Source: a candidate division KSB1 bacterium (GTDB lineage Bacteria; Zhuqueibacterota; Zhuqueibacteria; JANLFK01; Oleimicrobiaceae). From it: DNA of 64,000 nucleotides. The stretch covers positions 1-64,000 of the forward strand of contig JANLFK010000001.1 of the NCBI GenBank assembly GCA_024655945.1, in the 5' to 3' direction. Positions 45,155-54,322 of this stretch are shown in pieces (within the stretch, counting starts at the first letter, position 1; every line of letters begins with the position of its first letter). The notes beneath the pieces were generated by a model that saw nothing but the letters and a program-made list of their open reading frames with translations, had not been told where the DNA came from and searched no databases. The translations under genes and the position numbers were made by a program.

Positions 45155-47230
45155 TCACCGGAGCAAGAGAAGCCTCTGCACTCTGAGATTCTTCCCCGTG
45201 CAAAGCCGGCAAAAATAGGCCCCCTGGGGAAGGGCCCCTGTGTCCCAACTTACAGAGTACGTGCCCTGCTGGTGGGGGCCTTGCGCGAGCACGGCCACTT
45301 GCCTTCCGCTCACATCGAACACTCGCACATCCACGTAGCCTGGTGTGGCAACTTCATACCGGATGGTGGTTGAGCCGGAGAAAGGATTCGGGTAGGCCTC
45401 CACCAGGTCTAATGTTGTGGGCGCGGCGATGTCGGCGTTCACAACTCCTTGCGACGTCGACCCGACCAGAACAAGGTACATGGCCGCCGCGTCTGTGCCA
45501 TCCTTAGAATTGCGCCCGAGGTTGACCTTCTCTCCGGGCTGAGTAAGCCTGCGGAACAAGGCCAACGTCTCCTGCGAGCCCCCTGCGCCAGTGAGAGTGA
45601 TGGTCAGACCGGTAGATTCATATTCCTGCAGCCATTCAGGTTTCGCGGCAATGCGGGCCGAATGTGCCACGTGCACCTCGCATGCCTCTTCGGCAACAAA
45701 CTCGGCCAGTGTGAGCAGATAGTTTTTGGTCCGCGAACCAGGGGACGTCTGAATCCATTCCCAGACGCGCAATCCCTCGGGAACCGAGAGCACGGTTGTG
45801 GTCCCGTCGCCATACGGGTCGATGCCCTGCGCGAAATCGGAACGTACGCCCCAGTCCTGCGCGTTCTCCACATCGTAGACGAGGAGCTCCCTGATCCGTG
45901 CGCCTGAGCCGCGCTCGACAAACGGCTCATGCCACTCGCCCCCTTCGACCTCGTAGGCGCCAATGTCAGGAGCACTCCCGCAATAAGGCTGCCCAGAGAG
46001 GACCCCACGATCCACAACCGCACTACTCGGCCTTGGCCTGAGGAGCTCGACCTCTGGCAGGGAGCCGTCTCTGTGCCGCGCCGACTTTGCGAGCTGGGTG
46101 TCGATGCTGAGAAACACATCCTCATTGAGCGGCACCCCAATTTGCCAGCTGTTCCCGGCCACCACTGCAGTCGGCGGCACCGTGGCCAGCACCGAAGAAG
46201 TTACGCTGAGGTTGTTCACGAATACCGACTGACCTCGAATTGGGTCTCTTGGAAAGTAGAAGTTCCTGCCGTTGTTGTAGGCAGTGTTGTGCAGCAAGGT
46301 CAAGGCACCTGTGTTGTTGTTGTGGTCGAAGCCTTTCGACTGTCGAGCCGGGCCGAGGTTGTCGAAGGCCAGGCAGCGCACAACGACATGGTCGCCAGGC
46401 ACATAATCGCCACCCAATTTGAAGCCGTTTCCGTCCCCGCCAAAGTTCGCGGGATTCCCGAACAGCGCTGGGTCGCCATTGTGGAACGCCCAGCAGTTCT
46501 CTACGACGATCCTGTTGGCTGCGCGCCAGAAGTCAAAGCCGTCGTCTGCGTTTTCCCAGGCGCGGCATCCGTAGAAATAGTTGCCCGGGAGGATGTCAAA
46601 CTTTGCTCCGAACCCGTCTGCGTTTTCGCCTGCGGTAATCCTGTCAAAGTTCCAAAAGCTGTCGCAGTTCTTGATGAGGTTGTGGGAAGCATTTCCGGCC
46701 ATGTGAATGCCGGTGTCGCGGTTGCCGTATGCCGTCACCTGCTCCAGCTTGTTGTAGCTCCCGTCCATGCGGATGCCGTTGTGTCCGGCATAGCGCACGG
46801 TGATTCCGATGACATGCCAGTACCAACCATTGAGGCGTATGCCGTTCTGACTCCCTTCTTCTGCCTGCCCCGAGAAATCAAGCACTGGCGTCTCTCCCGG
46901 GTAGGCGACGACGGTTATTGGCTTTTCTGCCCTGCCGTGGCGGGAGATCTTGATGGTCGCATTGTGGTAATAGACCCCTCCGCGCAGCACGAACACATCG
47001 CCGGGCAGCGCCTGATTGGTGGCGTAGTCAAGCGTTGCCCAGGGTTGATCCAGCGTGCCCGGATTGCTGTTGTCCCCTTGCGGGGCGATGTAGAACACTC
47101 TGTCGCCCTCGGGAATCTCGCCCCAATACACGTGTAGCCCAGAAGGAGGCTCCTGTGCTCGGGCCACTACGAGCAGAAACAAGAAACTCAACACGACAAG
47201 CGACGGTACACGGCGATGGGAAGACTTCAT
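45155..47230 (-). CDS. PL9 pectate lyase with sorting domain
   Basis: A 691-residue secreted beta-helix enzyme. A signal peptide covers residues 1-25. The catalytic part carries what match the PL9 calcium acids: D205 in NADGFGAK and D229, D230 and D233 in ENADDGFDFW. The base lysine would be K271 in DGNGFKLGG. PL9 enzymes cleave polygalacturonate by beta-elimination, giving unsaturated ends that KduI/KduD finish. The last 85 residues begin with AYPNPFSGSTTIRYEV and end in LLLLR, a type IX-like sorting domain, so it is probably sent to the cell surface. Confidence 0.85.
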   Translation of the reverse strand: MKSSHRRVPSLVVLSFLFLLVVARAQEPPSGLHVYWGEIPEGDRVFYIAPQGDNSNPGTLDQPWATLDYATNQALPGDVFVLRGGVYYHNATIKISRHGRAEKPITVVAYPGETPVLDFSGQAEEGSQNGIRLNGWYWHVIGITVRYAGHNGIRMDGSYNKLEQVTAYGNRDTGIHMAGNASHNLIKNCDSFWNFDRITAGENADGFGAKFDILPGNYFYGCRAWENADDGFDFWRAANRIVVENCWAFHNGDPALFGNPANFGGDGNGFKLGGDYVPGDHVVVRCLAFDNLGPARQSKGFDHNNNTGALTLLHNTAYNNGRNFYFPRDPIRGQSVFVNNLSVTSSVLATVPPTAVVAGNSWQIGVPLNEDVFLSIDTQLAKSARHRDGSLPEVELLRPRPSSAVVDRGVLSGQPYCGSAPDIGAYEVEGGEWHEPFVERGSGARIRELLVYDVENAQDWGVRSDFAQGIDPYGDGTTTVLSVPEGLRVWEWIQTSPGSRTKNYLLTLAEFVAEEACEVHVAHSARIAAKPEWLQEYESTGLTITLTGAGGSQETLALFRRLTQPGEKVNLGRNSKDGTDAAAMYLVLVGSTSQGVVNADIAAPTTLDLVEAYPNPFSGSTTIRYEVATPGYVDVRVFDVSGRQVAVLAQGPHQQGTYSVSWDTGALPQGAYFCRLCTGKNLRVQRLLLLR

Positions 47231-47268
47231 CGTTCCTCAGCGCATGTTGATTTCGCAGCCAGTGGGTA

Positions 47269-47309
47269 CAAAAGTGCCCCCCTCGCTCACGCTCGCATGC
47301 GAGGGGGGC
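47269..47309 (-). terminator. Strong terminator after the large repeat protein gene
   Basis: An 11-bp perfect stem (47309-47299 with 47286-47276 on the - strand) is followed by ACTTTTG. It separates the repeat-protein gene from the PL9 gene. Confidence 0.75.
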
Positions 47310-47316
47310 CTTTGCG

Positions 47317-50300
47317 TTACTTCATCACCACCAGCTTTCGCACCTGGGTAAACGAACCTGCGCTAAGCCGGCAGTAGTACACGCCGCTGGTGACGTCCGC
47401 AGCCTTCCACACAACCGCATAGACACCCGGGCCCTGTTTGGCATTCACAAGCTGTGCCACTGTGCGTCCGCTTGCGTCGTACACCGTCAAAGTCACCTGA
47501 GCGCTCGTGGGCAACATGTAGCGAATCGTGGTTACGGGATTGAACGGGTTCGGGTAGTTTTGCAAGAGCGCAAAGTGCGTGGGTACCTCCGGTTCCCGCT
47601 CTGCCACGCCGACGCTCACCTTGAGACTGCCTCCCTCAAAGGAGATTGAACCGTTGGGACCCAGCACGAAGGGAATGGTGTTGTCGAACTCGCCCGCGAC
47701 CAGGTGCAGCACACCGTTGATCGTAGTCGCCTGCGAGAGAACCACCCCCTGGGGGTTGGCAATCGTCAAGTCGTTCACCACTGTGGGCATCGCCATGCTG
47801 GTCACCTGCTTGGTGGCTCCATTGAAAGTGTAATTGGCCGCAGTGCTCAGCGTCACCGCCTCGCCGGGCACTGTCCCCAAAAAGCCCGCCACACCATCAC
47901 CGTGCGCGGTTGCCAGCGTTGCGCCAGCATTCAAGACAAAGATGCCGTTGCCTGCCAACACGCTCTGCCCCACGTCCAACGTGGTGCCGAAGCTCACCTC
48001 GATGGGTAGGTTCAGAATGTTGTTGCCCTCGCCTAACGTCAGCTTCTGCACCCCGGCCTTTGCGAACACAAACTTGGCATTACCGGCCGTCGGGTTGGAG
48101 TTCTGCGTGGTGGCATTGGACATAGAAAAATCGCCCTCGTACAGGTACCAGGTCGTCGTGCCCGAACCATTCCCCTGGGAGCCGCGAGCAATGGAAAAGT
48201 TCCCACCGGTCACCACCACATTGCCGTAGTGGTGCACGATAAACGTCGTCAGCGCATTGCTCGTCCCCTGCACCGAGAACTGACCCGCCTCCACGACTAC
48301 GTCGCCCTTGACAGTGATGATCGAAGTGTCAGACGCCGCAGCAGTGCTCATCTGCCAGCGGTAGGCCCCTGTGTTCACCACGCGGATATCGCCACCGATG
48401 GTGATGTTATCCCAGCCCATGTCGCGGTTGCGCCCCAACTCCGGAGTGTTGAACACCACGTGATAGAAATTCTGGTTGCGATTGCCCGGTGCGTCCTGCT
48501 TCGTCCCCGTCAGCAAAAAAGTCGAACCCTCCTGCCACGTCGCCAGCGGCACACTCCCCCCATCCCGCGCGTGCTCGTAGGTGCTGCCATCGCCAAACGT
48601 CAACGAGCCGCCTGTGACCTCCACCATGCCGTTGTCCTGCACCTTGAGGTAACCGCCAATCTCCACAGGAATGTCCACCCGCACCGTGTCGGTGCCATCA
48701 ACGGTGATCTTCTCTGTGCCCCTCGGCGCACTCGGCACCGCCATCCACCGATCTACCACCAACCCCTCCCAGGTCGAGGCCTGACTCCAATCGCCCGACT
48801 TGACCGAGCGGTATTCCGTCACCACCAACGGCACCTTCAAACTGCCGCCCTCGTACGAAATCTGACCCTGCGGACCCAGCACGAAGGGAATGGTGTTGTC
48901 GAACTCGCCCGCGACCAGGCGCAGCACACCGTTGATCGTAGTCGCCTGCGAGAGAACCACCCCCTGGGGGTTGGCAATCAGCAGATTGCCCACCAGCGTC
49001 GGCATGCGCGTACTGGTCACCTGCGCCACCGTTCCGTTGAAGCCATAGCTCGAGCCCGCCGGCAACGTCACCGTGCCCGTCACATCCCGGAAAACTTCCT
49101 CAACCCCACCGGCAAGCGCCGTCACCAACGTCGCCCCCTCATTCAGCAGAAAAATGCCCGCTCCCGCCAGCCGGCTCTCCCCCATGTCCAGGCTCGTGCC
49201 ATCCCTGACCTCAATCGGCAACGCCGTCAGCGTGTTCCCTGCACCAAGCCGCAAGTGCTGCGTCCCCTGCTTGGCAAACACAAACTTTGCCCCTCCAGGG
49301 GTCTGCGTCGAACTCTGGGTGGTGGCGTTGGCCATGGCAAAGTCGCCCTCGTACAGGTACCACGTCGTTGTGCCGTTCGGCTGCGAACCCCGACTGATGG
49401 AGAAGTTACCGCCCGTCACTGCGATATTGCCGTAATGATGGACAATGAAGGTGGTGTTCGCCGTGCTCGTGCCATGCACCGCAAACGCTCCGCCCTCGAC
49501 GATGACATCCCCCAGCACGGTGATGACCGAGGTGTCACCCGCAGCAGTCGAGCTCATCTGCCAGCGGTAGGCCCCTGTGTTCACCACGCGGATATCGCCA
49601 CCGATGGTGATGTTATCCCAGCCCATGTCGCGGTTGCGCCCCAACTCCGGAGTGTTGAACACCACGTGATAGAAATTCTGGTTGCGATTGCCCGGTGCGT
49701 CCTGCTTCGTCCCCGTCAGCAAAAAAGTCGAACCCTCCTGCCACGTCGCCAGCGGCACACTCCCCCCATCCCGCGCGTGCTCGTACACTGAGCCAGCAGC
49801 GAATGCTAGCGAATCGCCCCCTGCAAAGGCGCCACGGTTGACGACTGTTCCTTCGACGACTCCTTTGGGCGCGGTGATGAGGCCAAGAGTGTCCACCCTC
49901 ATGAGGGCACCCGGCGAGACAGCAAGTTGCGACGTCCACACAGTGTCGTTGAACGACACACCCTGCGGGTTGACCACGCCCAGAAAACGTGTTGAGTCCG
50001 GGAGAAGACCGCCAGCAACCTGCGGTTCGCTGCCGTTGAAGACATACCCGGCCGCCTTGCTCAGCTCCTTGTCCCCAGAGGTGCCAATGGCCTCGTCAAG
50101 ACCTCCCGGGACAGCAGTCTGCAGGGTCGCGCCTGCGGAAAGCACGAACTTGCCATTCCCGCCCAGTCTTGAAAGGCCCATGTTCAAGGTCGCGCCGCTG
50201 TCAACCTGCACAGGCAGGCCGCCCCCGCCATAGGTGACGTTTTCCAGCACGAGATTGTGCACTCCGCCTGTCTTGGCGAAAATGAACGTTGCCCGCCATG

Positions 50301-51102
50301 GATTGGAATTCTGCGTGGTGGCATTGGACAGCGAGAAGTTGCCCTCATGCAGGTACCATTTGGTCCAGCCGGTGCCGGTCTGGCCACCCTGGCTGCCTCT
50401 GCTGATGGCAAATGTGCCTCCGGTCACCACGATGTCGCCGTACTGGTGCACCTCCACCTGCGTTGCGCTGCTCGTCCCCTGCGTCTCAAATTGACCGTTC
50501 TGTACGATCACATCGCCATGGACGGTCACGGTGCCCGAGGTGCCACCAACCAGTCGCCAGCGCCCCGAACCAGTGTTGAGGACGAGGATGTCCCCACCGA
50601 TCGTCTTCCCCGCGAGGTCGAGGTCCAAATTGCTGCTCAGTCCAGGTGTGTTCAGGACGATGTGCCAATAGTCCTGCCCTCTGTTCGCAGGGGCTGCGCT
50701 GGTAATGCCGGTAAGAAGAACCGTCGACCCTTCCCCCCAGGTAGCCTGGGGTATGCTGCCGCCATTGCGGGCATGCTCGTACTGCCCTCCACCCAGAAAC
50801 GTCAGCGAGCCGGTGGTGACTTCGACGCTCCCGGTCTCCTGCACCTTGAGGTTGCCGCGGATCTCGACCGGCACATCAATGCTCACCACGTCCGTACCCT
50901 TGACCGTGATGTTCTCCGTGCCCACTGGTGGCGCGCTTGCTGCAATCCACTGCGTTCCGTCAAAGACTTCCCACGTAGCAGTCTCGCTCCAATTTCCTGT
51001 GGTGGCAGAGCGGTAGTCTCCCACCTGCTGGGCCGTAACAAGGCCAGCAAAGGCCATCACAACAACGGCCGACAACCAAAGTGCGTACCTCCTGTTTCTC
51101 AT
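47317..51102 (-). CDS. Large secreted repeat protein with sorting domain
   Basis: A 1261-residue protein with a signal peptide ending near AQQVGDY. The header GNWSETATWEVFDGTQW recurs later as GDWSQASTWEGL and opens beta-rich units resembling G8-like surface modules. Three units of about 350-400 residues follow one another; the second lacks the header. Recurring phrases are YEHARDGGSVPLATW, TIGGDIRVVNTGAYRW and VTGGNFSISRGSQ. The C terminus (NYPNPFNPVTTIRY to RKLVVMK) is a type IX-like sorting domain. It is probably a surface adhesin or carbohydrate-binding scaffold; no enzyme motif is seen. The ATG at 51102 follows AAAGGAGG. Confidence 0.75.
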   Translation of the reverse strand: MRNRRYALWLSAVVVMAFAGLVTAQQVGDYRSATTGNWSETATWEVFDGTQWIAASAPPVGTENITVKGTDVVSIDVPVEIRGNLKVQETGSVEVTTGSLTFLGGGQYEHARNGGSIPQATWGEGSTVLLTGITSAAPANRGQDYWHIVLNTPGLSSNLDLDLAGKTIGGDILVLNTGSGRWRLVGGTSGTVTVHGDVIVQNGQFETQGTSSATQVEVHQYGDIVVTGGTFAISRGSQGGQTGTGWTKWYLHEGNFSLSNATTQNSNPWRATFIFAKTGGVHNLVLENVTYGGGGLPVQVDSGATLNMGLSRLGGNGKFVLSAGATLQTAVPGGLDEAIGTSGDKELSKAAGYVFNGSEPQVAGGLLPDSTRFLGVVNPQGVSFNDTVWTSQLAVSPGALMRVDTLGLITAPKGVVEGTVVNRGAFAGGDSLAFAAGSVYEHARDGGSVPLATWQEGSTFLLTGTKQDAPGNRNQNFYHVVFNTPELGRNRDMGWDNITIGGDIRVVNTGAYRWQMSSTAAGDTSVITVLGDVIVEGGAFAVHGTSTANTTFIVHHYGNIAVTGGNFSISRGSQPNGTTTWYLYEGDFAMANATTQSSTQTPGGAKFVFAKQGTQHLRLGAGNTLTALPIEVRDGTSLDMGESRLAGAGIFLLNEGATLVTALAGGVEEVFRDVTGTVTLPAGSSYGFNGTVAQVTSTRMPTLVGNLLIANPQGVVLSQATTINGVLRLVAGEFDNTIPFVLGPQGQISYEGGSLKVPLVVTEYRSVKSGDWSQASTWEGLVVDRWMAVPSAPRGTEKITVDGTDTVRVDIPVEIGGYLKVQDNGMVEVTGGSLTFGDGSTYEHARDGGSVPLATWQEGSTFLLTGTKQDAPGNRNQNFYHVVFNTPELGRNRDMGWDNITIGGDIRVVNTGAYRWQMSTAAASDTSIITVKGDVVVEAGQFSVQGTSNALTTFIVHHYGNVVVTGGNFSIARGSQGNGSGTTTWYLYEGDFSMSNATTQNSNPTAGNAKFVFAKAGVQKLTLGEGNNILNLPIEVSFGTTLDVGQSVLAGNGIFVLNAGATLATAHGDGVAGFLGTVPGEAVTLSTAANYTFNGATKQVTSMAMPTVVNDLTIANPQGVVLSQATTINGVLHLVAGEFDNTIPFVLGPNGSISFEGGSLKVSVGVAEREPEVPTHFALLQNYPNPFNPVTTIRYMLPTSAQVTLTVYDASGRTVAQLVNAKQGPGVYAVVWKAADVTSGVYYCRLSAGSFTQVRKLVVMK
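47657..47764 (-). repeat. 108-bp direct repeat with 48872-48979
   Basis: Matches 48872-48979 with one mismatch, offset 1215 bases (405 codons). It encodes the NPQGVVLSQATTINGVL to FDNTIPFVLGP stretch at unit ends. Confidence 0.85.
48346..48579 (-). repeat. 234-bp direct repeat, copy 1
   Basis: Identical base for base, as far as I can compare, to 49552-49785. The offset is 1206 bases (402 codons), so the repeat is in frame within the large repeat protein gene. Confidence 0.9.
49552..49785 (-). repeat. 234-bp direct repeat, copy 2
   Basis: Second copy of the repeat at 48346-48579. Flanking sequence on both sides diverges quickly. Confidence 0.9.
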
Positions 51103-51177
51103 GACGGCATCCTCCTTTGGTTGGTGCGCTTGCAATGTGCATCCCTGCACTTTCCGATGAGCCGTGGAGCCAGGGAC

Positions 51178-52737
51178 CTACCTCTGCATTAGCATCCTTC
51201 CCATCTTCACCGAGCTGCCGGCCTGCACCCGGTAGAAATAGATGCCCACCGGAAGTCCGCGTGGCTCCCACGTCAGTTCATGAATACCCGGCTGTATCTT
51301 GCCCTCCCACAGGGTGGCAACTTCTTGCCCGAGAAGATTCAATACCTTTACGCTCACCTGGCTCGCACTTGGCAGGCCAAAGCGGATCGATGTCCACCCC
51401 CGCAAGGGGTTCGGATAGTTCTGTTCGACAAAGAAGGTGCGCGGAATACTCCCTTGTCTGGAGGATACTCCCACGGCAACCTTCAGGCTTCCCCCCTCGA
51501 AGGAGATTGTGCCGGTGTGCCCCAAGGTAAAGGGGATGGTGTTGTCAAACTCGCCGGCCATCAGCCGGAGCACGCCGTTGATCGTCGTCGGTTGGGAGAG
51601 CGTCACACCGGCAGGGTTGTTGATGACCAGGTCGCCAACGACTGCGGGCATGCGGGTGCTGGTAATCTGAGGCACCGTGCCGTTGAAGCTGTAGCTCGAC
51701 CCGTCGGCCAACGTAATTGTCCCCGTGGTGCCCTGAAAGATCTCGGCGACGCCGCCTGCCAGGGCAGTTAAGAGCATGGCTCCCTCATTCAGGACAAAAA
51801 TGCCGCTTCCGCCGAGCTTGCTCTCCCCCATCTCCAGTGTCGTGCCTTTGGCAACTTCGATCGGCAGGGCCGTCAAGGTGTTGCCGGGTCCCAACGTCAA
51901 ACGTTGTACGCCATTTTTGGCGAAGACGAACTTTGCCCCGCCAGGAGTCTGGGTGGAGCTTTGCGTGGTGGCATTCGACATGGAGAAATCGCCGGCGTAC
52001 AGGTACCAGGTGGTCGTCCCTCCTGGCTGAGAACCGCGGCTGATGGAAAAGTTCCCGCCGGTGACAGTGATATTGCCATGGTGGCGAACGACAAATGTGG
52101 TCTGGGCGTTGCTGGTTCCCTGCACGGCAAATGCTCCTCCCTCCACGGTCACGTCGCCCAGCAGCGTCACGACGGCGGTGTCGGTGGCCAAAGCGGTCGT
52201 CAGATACCAGCGTGCCAGACCTGTGTTGACCACCCTGATGTTCCCCCGGATCGTCACCCCGTTAAGGTTCATATTCAGATTGGAGGCCTGCGCGGGTGTG
52301 TTGAACTCGATGTTGTAGTACCCTTGATTGCGATTCTCCGGGGCGACGGACACGGTGCCGGTCATGAGAAGCGTAGAACCGTCCTCCCAGATGATGGTCG
52401 GGATTCTACCCCCATCGCGGTCGTGCTGGTAGATGCCCCCATTGCCGACACGCAGATTGCCACCGTCGTTGACAACTCCCTGGTTCACCAGCCGCCCGGT
52501 GATGGTGACCGGCACATTCACGTAGACCGAGTCTGTGCTCCGCACGGTGATTGTCTCGCTCCCAGTGGGCGGGGTGCCTGTTGCCAACCACGTGGTGCCG
52601 TTGTAACGTTGCCACGTCTGTGCACTGCCCCAATCACCACTTGCCTTCGTGCGAAAGTCACCGACAGATTGCGCCAGCGAGGACACGCCTACTGCCGAGA
52701 GAAGCAAACAACACAGCACCAACGTGTCACGTCTCAT
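51178..52737 (-). CDS. Single-unit relative of the large repeat protein
   Basis: A 519-residue secreted protein with a signal peptide (MRRDTLVLCCLLLSAVGVSS), one header (SGDWGSAQTWQRYNGTTW), one beta-rich unit and a type IX-like C-terminal domain (NYPNPLRGWTSIRF to GRMLMQR). Phrases such as VTGGNFSISRGSQPGGTTTW and TQTPGGAKFVFAK match the middle unit of the large protein almost word for word, so the two genes arose by duplication. It lies upstream of the larger gene in the same direction. Function unknown, probably surface-exposed. The ATG at 52737 follows AGGAGG. Confidence 0.75.
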   Translation of the reverse strand: MRRDTLVLCCLLLSAVGVSSLAQSVGDFRTKASGDWGSAQTWQRYNGTTWLATGTPPTGSETITVRSTDSVYVNVPVTITGRLVNQGVVNDGGNLRVGNGGIYQHDRDGGRIPTIIWEDGSTLLMTGTVSVAPENRNQGYYNIEFNTPAQASNLNMNLNGVTIRGNIRVVNTGLARWYLTTALATDTAVVTLLGDVTVEGGAFAVQGTSNAQTTFVVRHHGNITVTGGNFSISRGSQPGGTTTWYLYAGDFSMSNATTQSSTQTPGGAKFVFAKNGVQRLTLGPGNTLTALPIEVAKGTTLEMGESKLGGSGIFVLNEGAMLLTALAGGVAEIFQGTTGTITLADGSSYSFNGTVPQITSTRMPAVVGDLVINNPAGVTLSQPTTINGVLRLMAGEFDNTIPFTLGHTGTISFEGGSLKVAVGVSSRQGSIPRTFFVEQNYPNPLRGWTSIRFGLPSASQVSVKVLNLLGQEVATLWEGKIQPGIHELTWEPRGLPVGIYFYRVQAGSSVKMGRMLMQR

Positions 52738-52837
52738 GTTATGCCTCCTCAAAAGCTTTGAGCCGAAAGAGGCGCCGTGCGCGCCAACTGCTTTGCCCGA
52801 TTTGCAACCACGTTTTCTCAGCCGGCGGTCACGCAGC

Positions 52838-54322
52838 CTATCGCCTCCACGGAATCTGGTACGCAAGCTGGCCGAGAGCAATCCAGCGACGCTCGCTGTT
52901 CTTGCTGATCGCGCTTGACCAGATGTCCTGGTATTTCATGAGCGAGTTCTCCACCGCCAAATCCACACGGAGGCCGCCGTAGATCAGGCTTGCGCCGCAC
53001 GAGTAGACCGAATAGGTGACCGGCTCACCCGGAAGCTGATTGCCTTCTGGTTCGAAGACCTCGGCCTCATTCCTCATCCCCGCGCGCACTGCCAGCCAGG
53101 GCAAGGCGCGCAGCTCGAACCCTACTCGGAATGGGGAACTCGATAGCCAGGGGGAACTCTCCTTTCCGAAGGGGTCCACGTAGCGCGCGGACTTGTAGGG
53201 GCGAAGCTCGTATTCAAAGCCTAAGATCAGCCATTCCTTCGGAGTGATCGACAGACCTGCGCTCCCTCGCCAGGGTAGCTGCAGTCGGTCCTTTCCCTCT
53301 GCGTGCAGGCCCGCCACCAGCGCGGCATTGGCGACCTCATTCAGCCCGACACTCTCTACCTCGGCCGACAATTCCCTCTTAATTTTGGCAGGAGGTCTGA
53401 CCGTCAGGCCAAGGCTGGCATGGCTGCCGGTCAATAGCCAGCTTAATGCAACTTCCTGACCCTTGAAGCGGGACGTGCCACTCTTGCGCAACCGCCACCC
53501 CACGGAATCAGCACGGAATGCGTTCGCAAAGAAGGTCAGTCTGCCCCTGCCCACATACTTCTCTTCGTCGTCGCTGCTTCCCCGTAAGAGCAGGGCGCTG
53601 ACGCCGAAGGCGGAACGCAACTTCTCCACCCGCGCCGCTAAAGCGAGCCCATAGCCCCGGATCGCACCGTTGCGCGAGCGGACGGTCTGATACCAGTCGA
53701 CGACGAGAGGATTGTCGTCGGACGGGCGCATTGTCGGCAAGGGTCGTTGGGAAAGGATGGACGGCGAAAGGACATTGTTGTGCTGGTAGAAGTGGCTGAG
53801 GTCTGCGTATTGGACCGCGCCCAATCCTGCGCAAAACTTCACTGCAGACACCTGAAAAGGCACGGCCGCAAAAAAGTGAAGCGGGTACTGGCTGCTGCTG
53901 GAACGTGACCAGTTGGGGCCAATGTCATCGTACGGCCGCTGCACCGTGTCTGCCGCGGTAAATCCCGGAAGTTCAGGGTTCGGGTCGGGGATGCGGCTGG
54001 TCAGCCCTTCCAGCAGCAAGCTGAGATTGGCATAGTACCTCACCGGGGCATAGTTTTGCTTCTGCTCCTGGTGATGCGAAAGCGCAGCCCCGCCCACCGA
54101 CACGCGCAGGCCAGCAAGGCTCGCCAGCACTGCCGGGTTGTTGAACATCGAAGCTACATCCTGGGTGGCAACTGTCACACCGCCCATCGCTCTGCTGGCC
54201 ACCGAGTGCAGCTGGCAGTGGTCTACACCCTGGAAGGTGAGCTGTCCGCCATACCCCTGCCCCAGCGCCAAGCGTGCCGTCAAAGCAAGGATCAAAGCCG
54301 GGACAAGCTTGAGTTGTTTCAT
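52838..54322 (-). CDS. Outer-membrane beta-barrel protein
   Basis: A 494-residue protein with a signal peptide (to ARLALGQ). The start SRAMGGVTVATQDVASMFNNPAVLASL is typical of the FadL/PorV-like barrels of FCB bacteria. Alternating hydrophobic strands continue to the C terminus. Its ATG overlaps the stop of the preceding PorV-like gene (ATGA), so the pair is co-translated. It may be a partner in secretion or a transport barrel; I cannot tell which. Confidence 0.7.
   Translation of the reverse strand: MKQLKLVPALILALTARLALGQGYGGQLTFQGVDHCQLHSVASRAMGGVTVATQDVASMFNNPAVLASLAGLRVSVGGAALSHHQEQKQNYAPVRYYANLSLLLEGLTSRIPDPNPELPGFTAADTVQRPYDDIGPNWSRSSSSQYPLHFFAAVPFQVSAVKFCAGLGAVQYADLSHFYQHNNVLSPSILSQRPLPTMRPSDDNPLVVDWYQTVRSRNGAIRGYGLALAARVEKLRSAFGVSALLLRGSSDDEEKYVGRGRLTFFANAFRADSVGWRLRKSGTSRFKGQEVALSWLLTGSHASLGLTVRPPAKIKRELSAEVESVGLNEVANAALVAGLHAEGKDRLQLPWRGSAGLSITPKEWLILGFEYELRPYKSARYVDPFGKESSPWLSSSPFRVGFELRALPWLAVRAGMRNEAEVFEPEGNQLPGEPVTYSVYSCGASLIYGGLRVDLAVENSLMKYQDIWSSAISKNSERRWIALGQLAYQIPWRR

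Noticed and set aside
47657-49785. CRISPR-like array
   Set aside because: The repeats are long, few, in frame and coding; there are no short regular repeats with unique spacers anywhere in the window.
48229-49791. 520-codon + strand ORF opposite the large repeat protein
   Set aside because: Antisense shadow of a repetitive, GC-rich gene; the - strand frame has signal peptide, ribosome site and sorting domain, the + strand frame has none.
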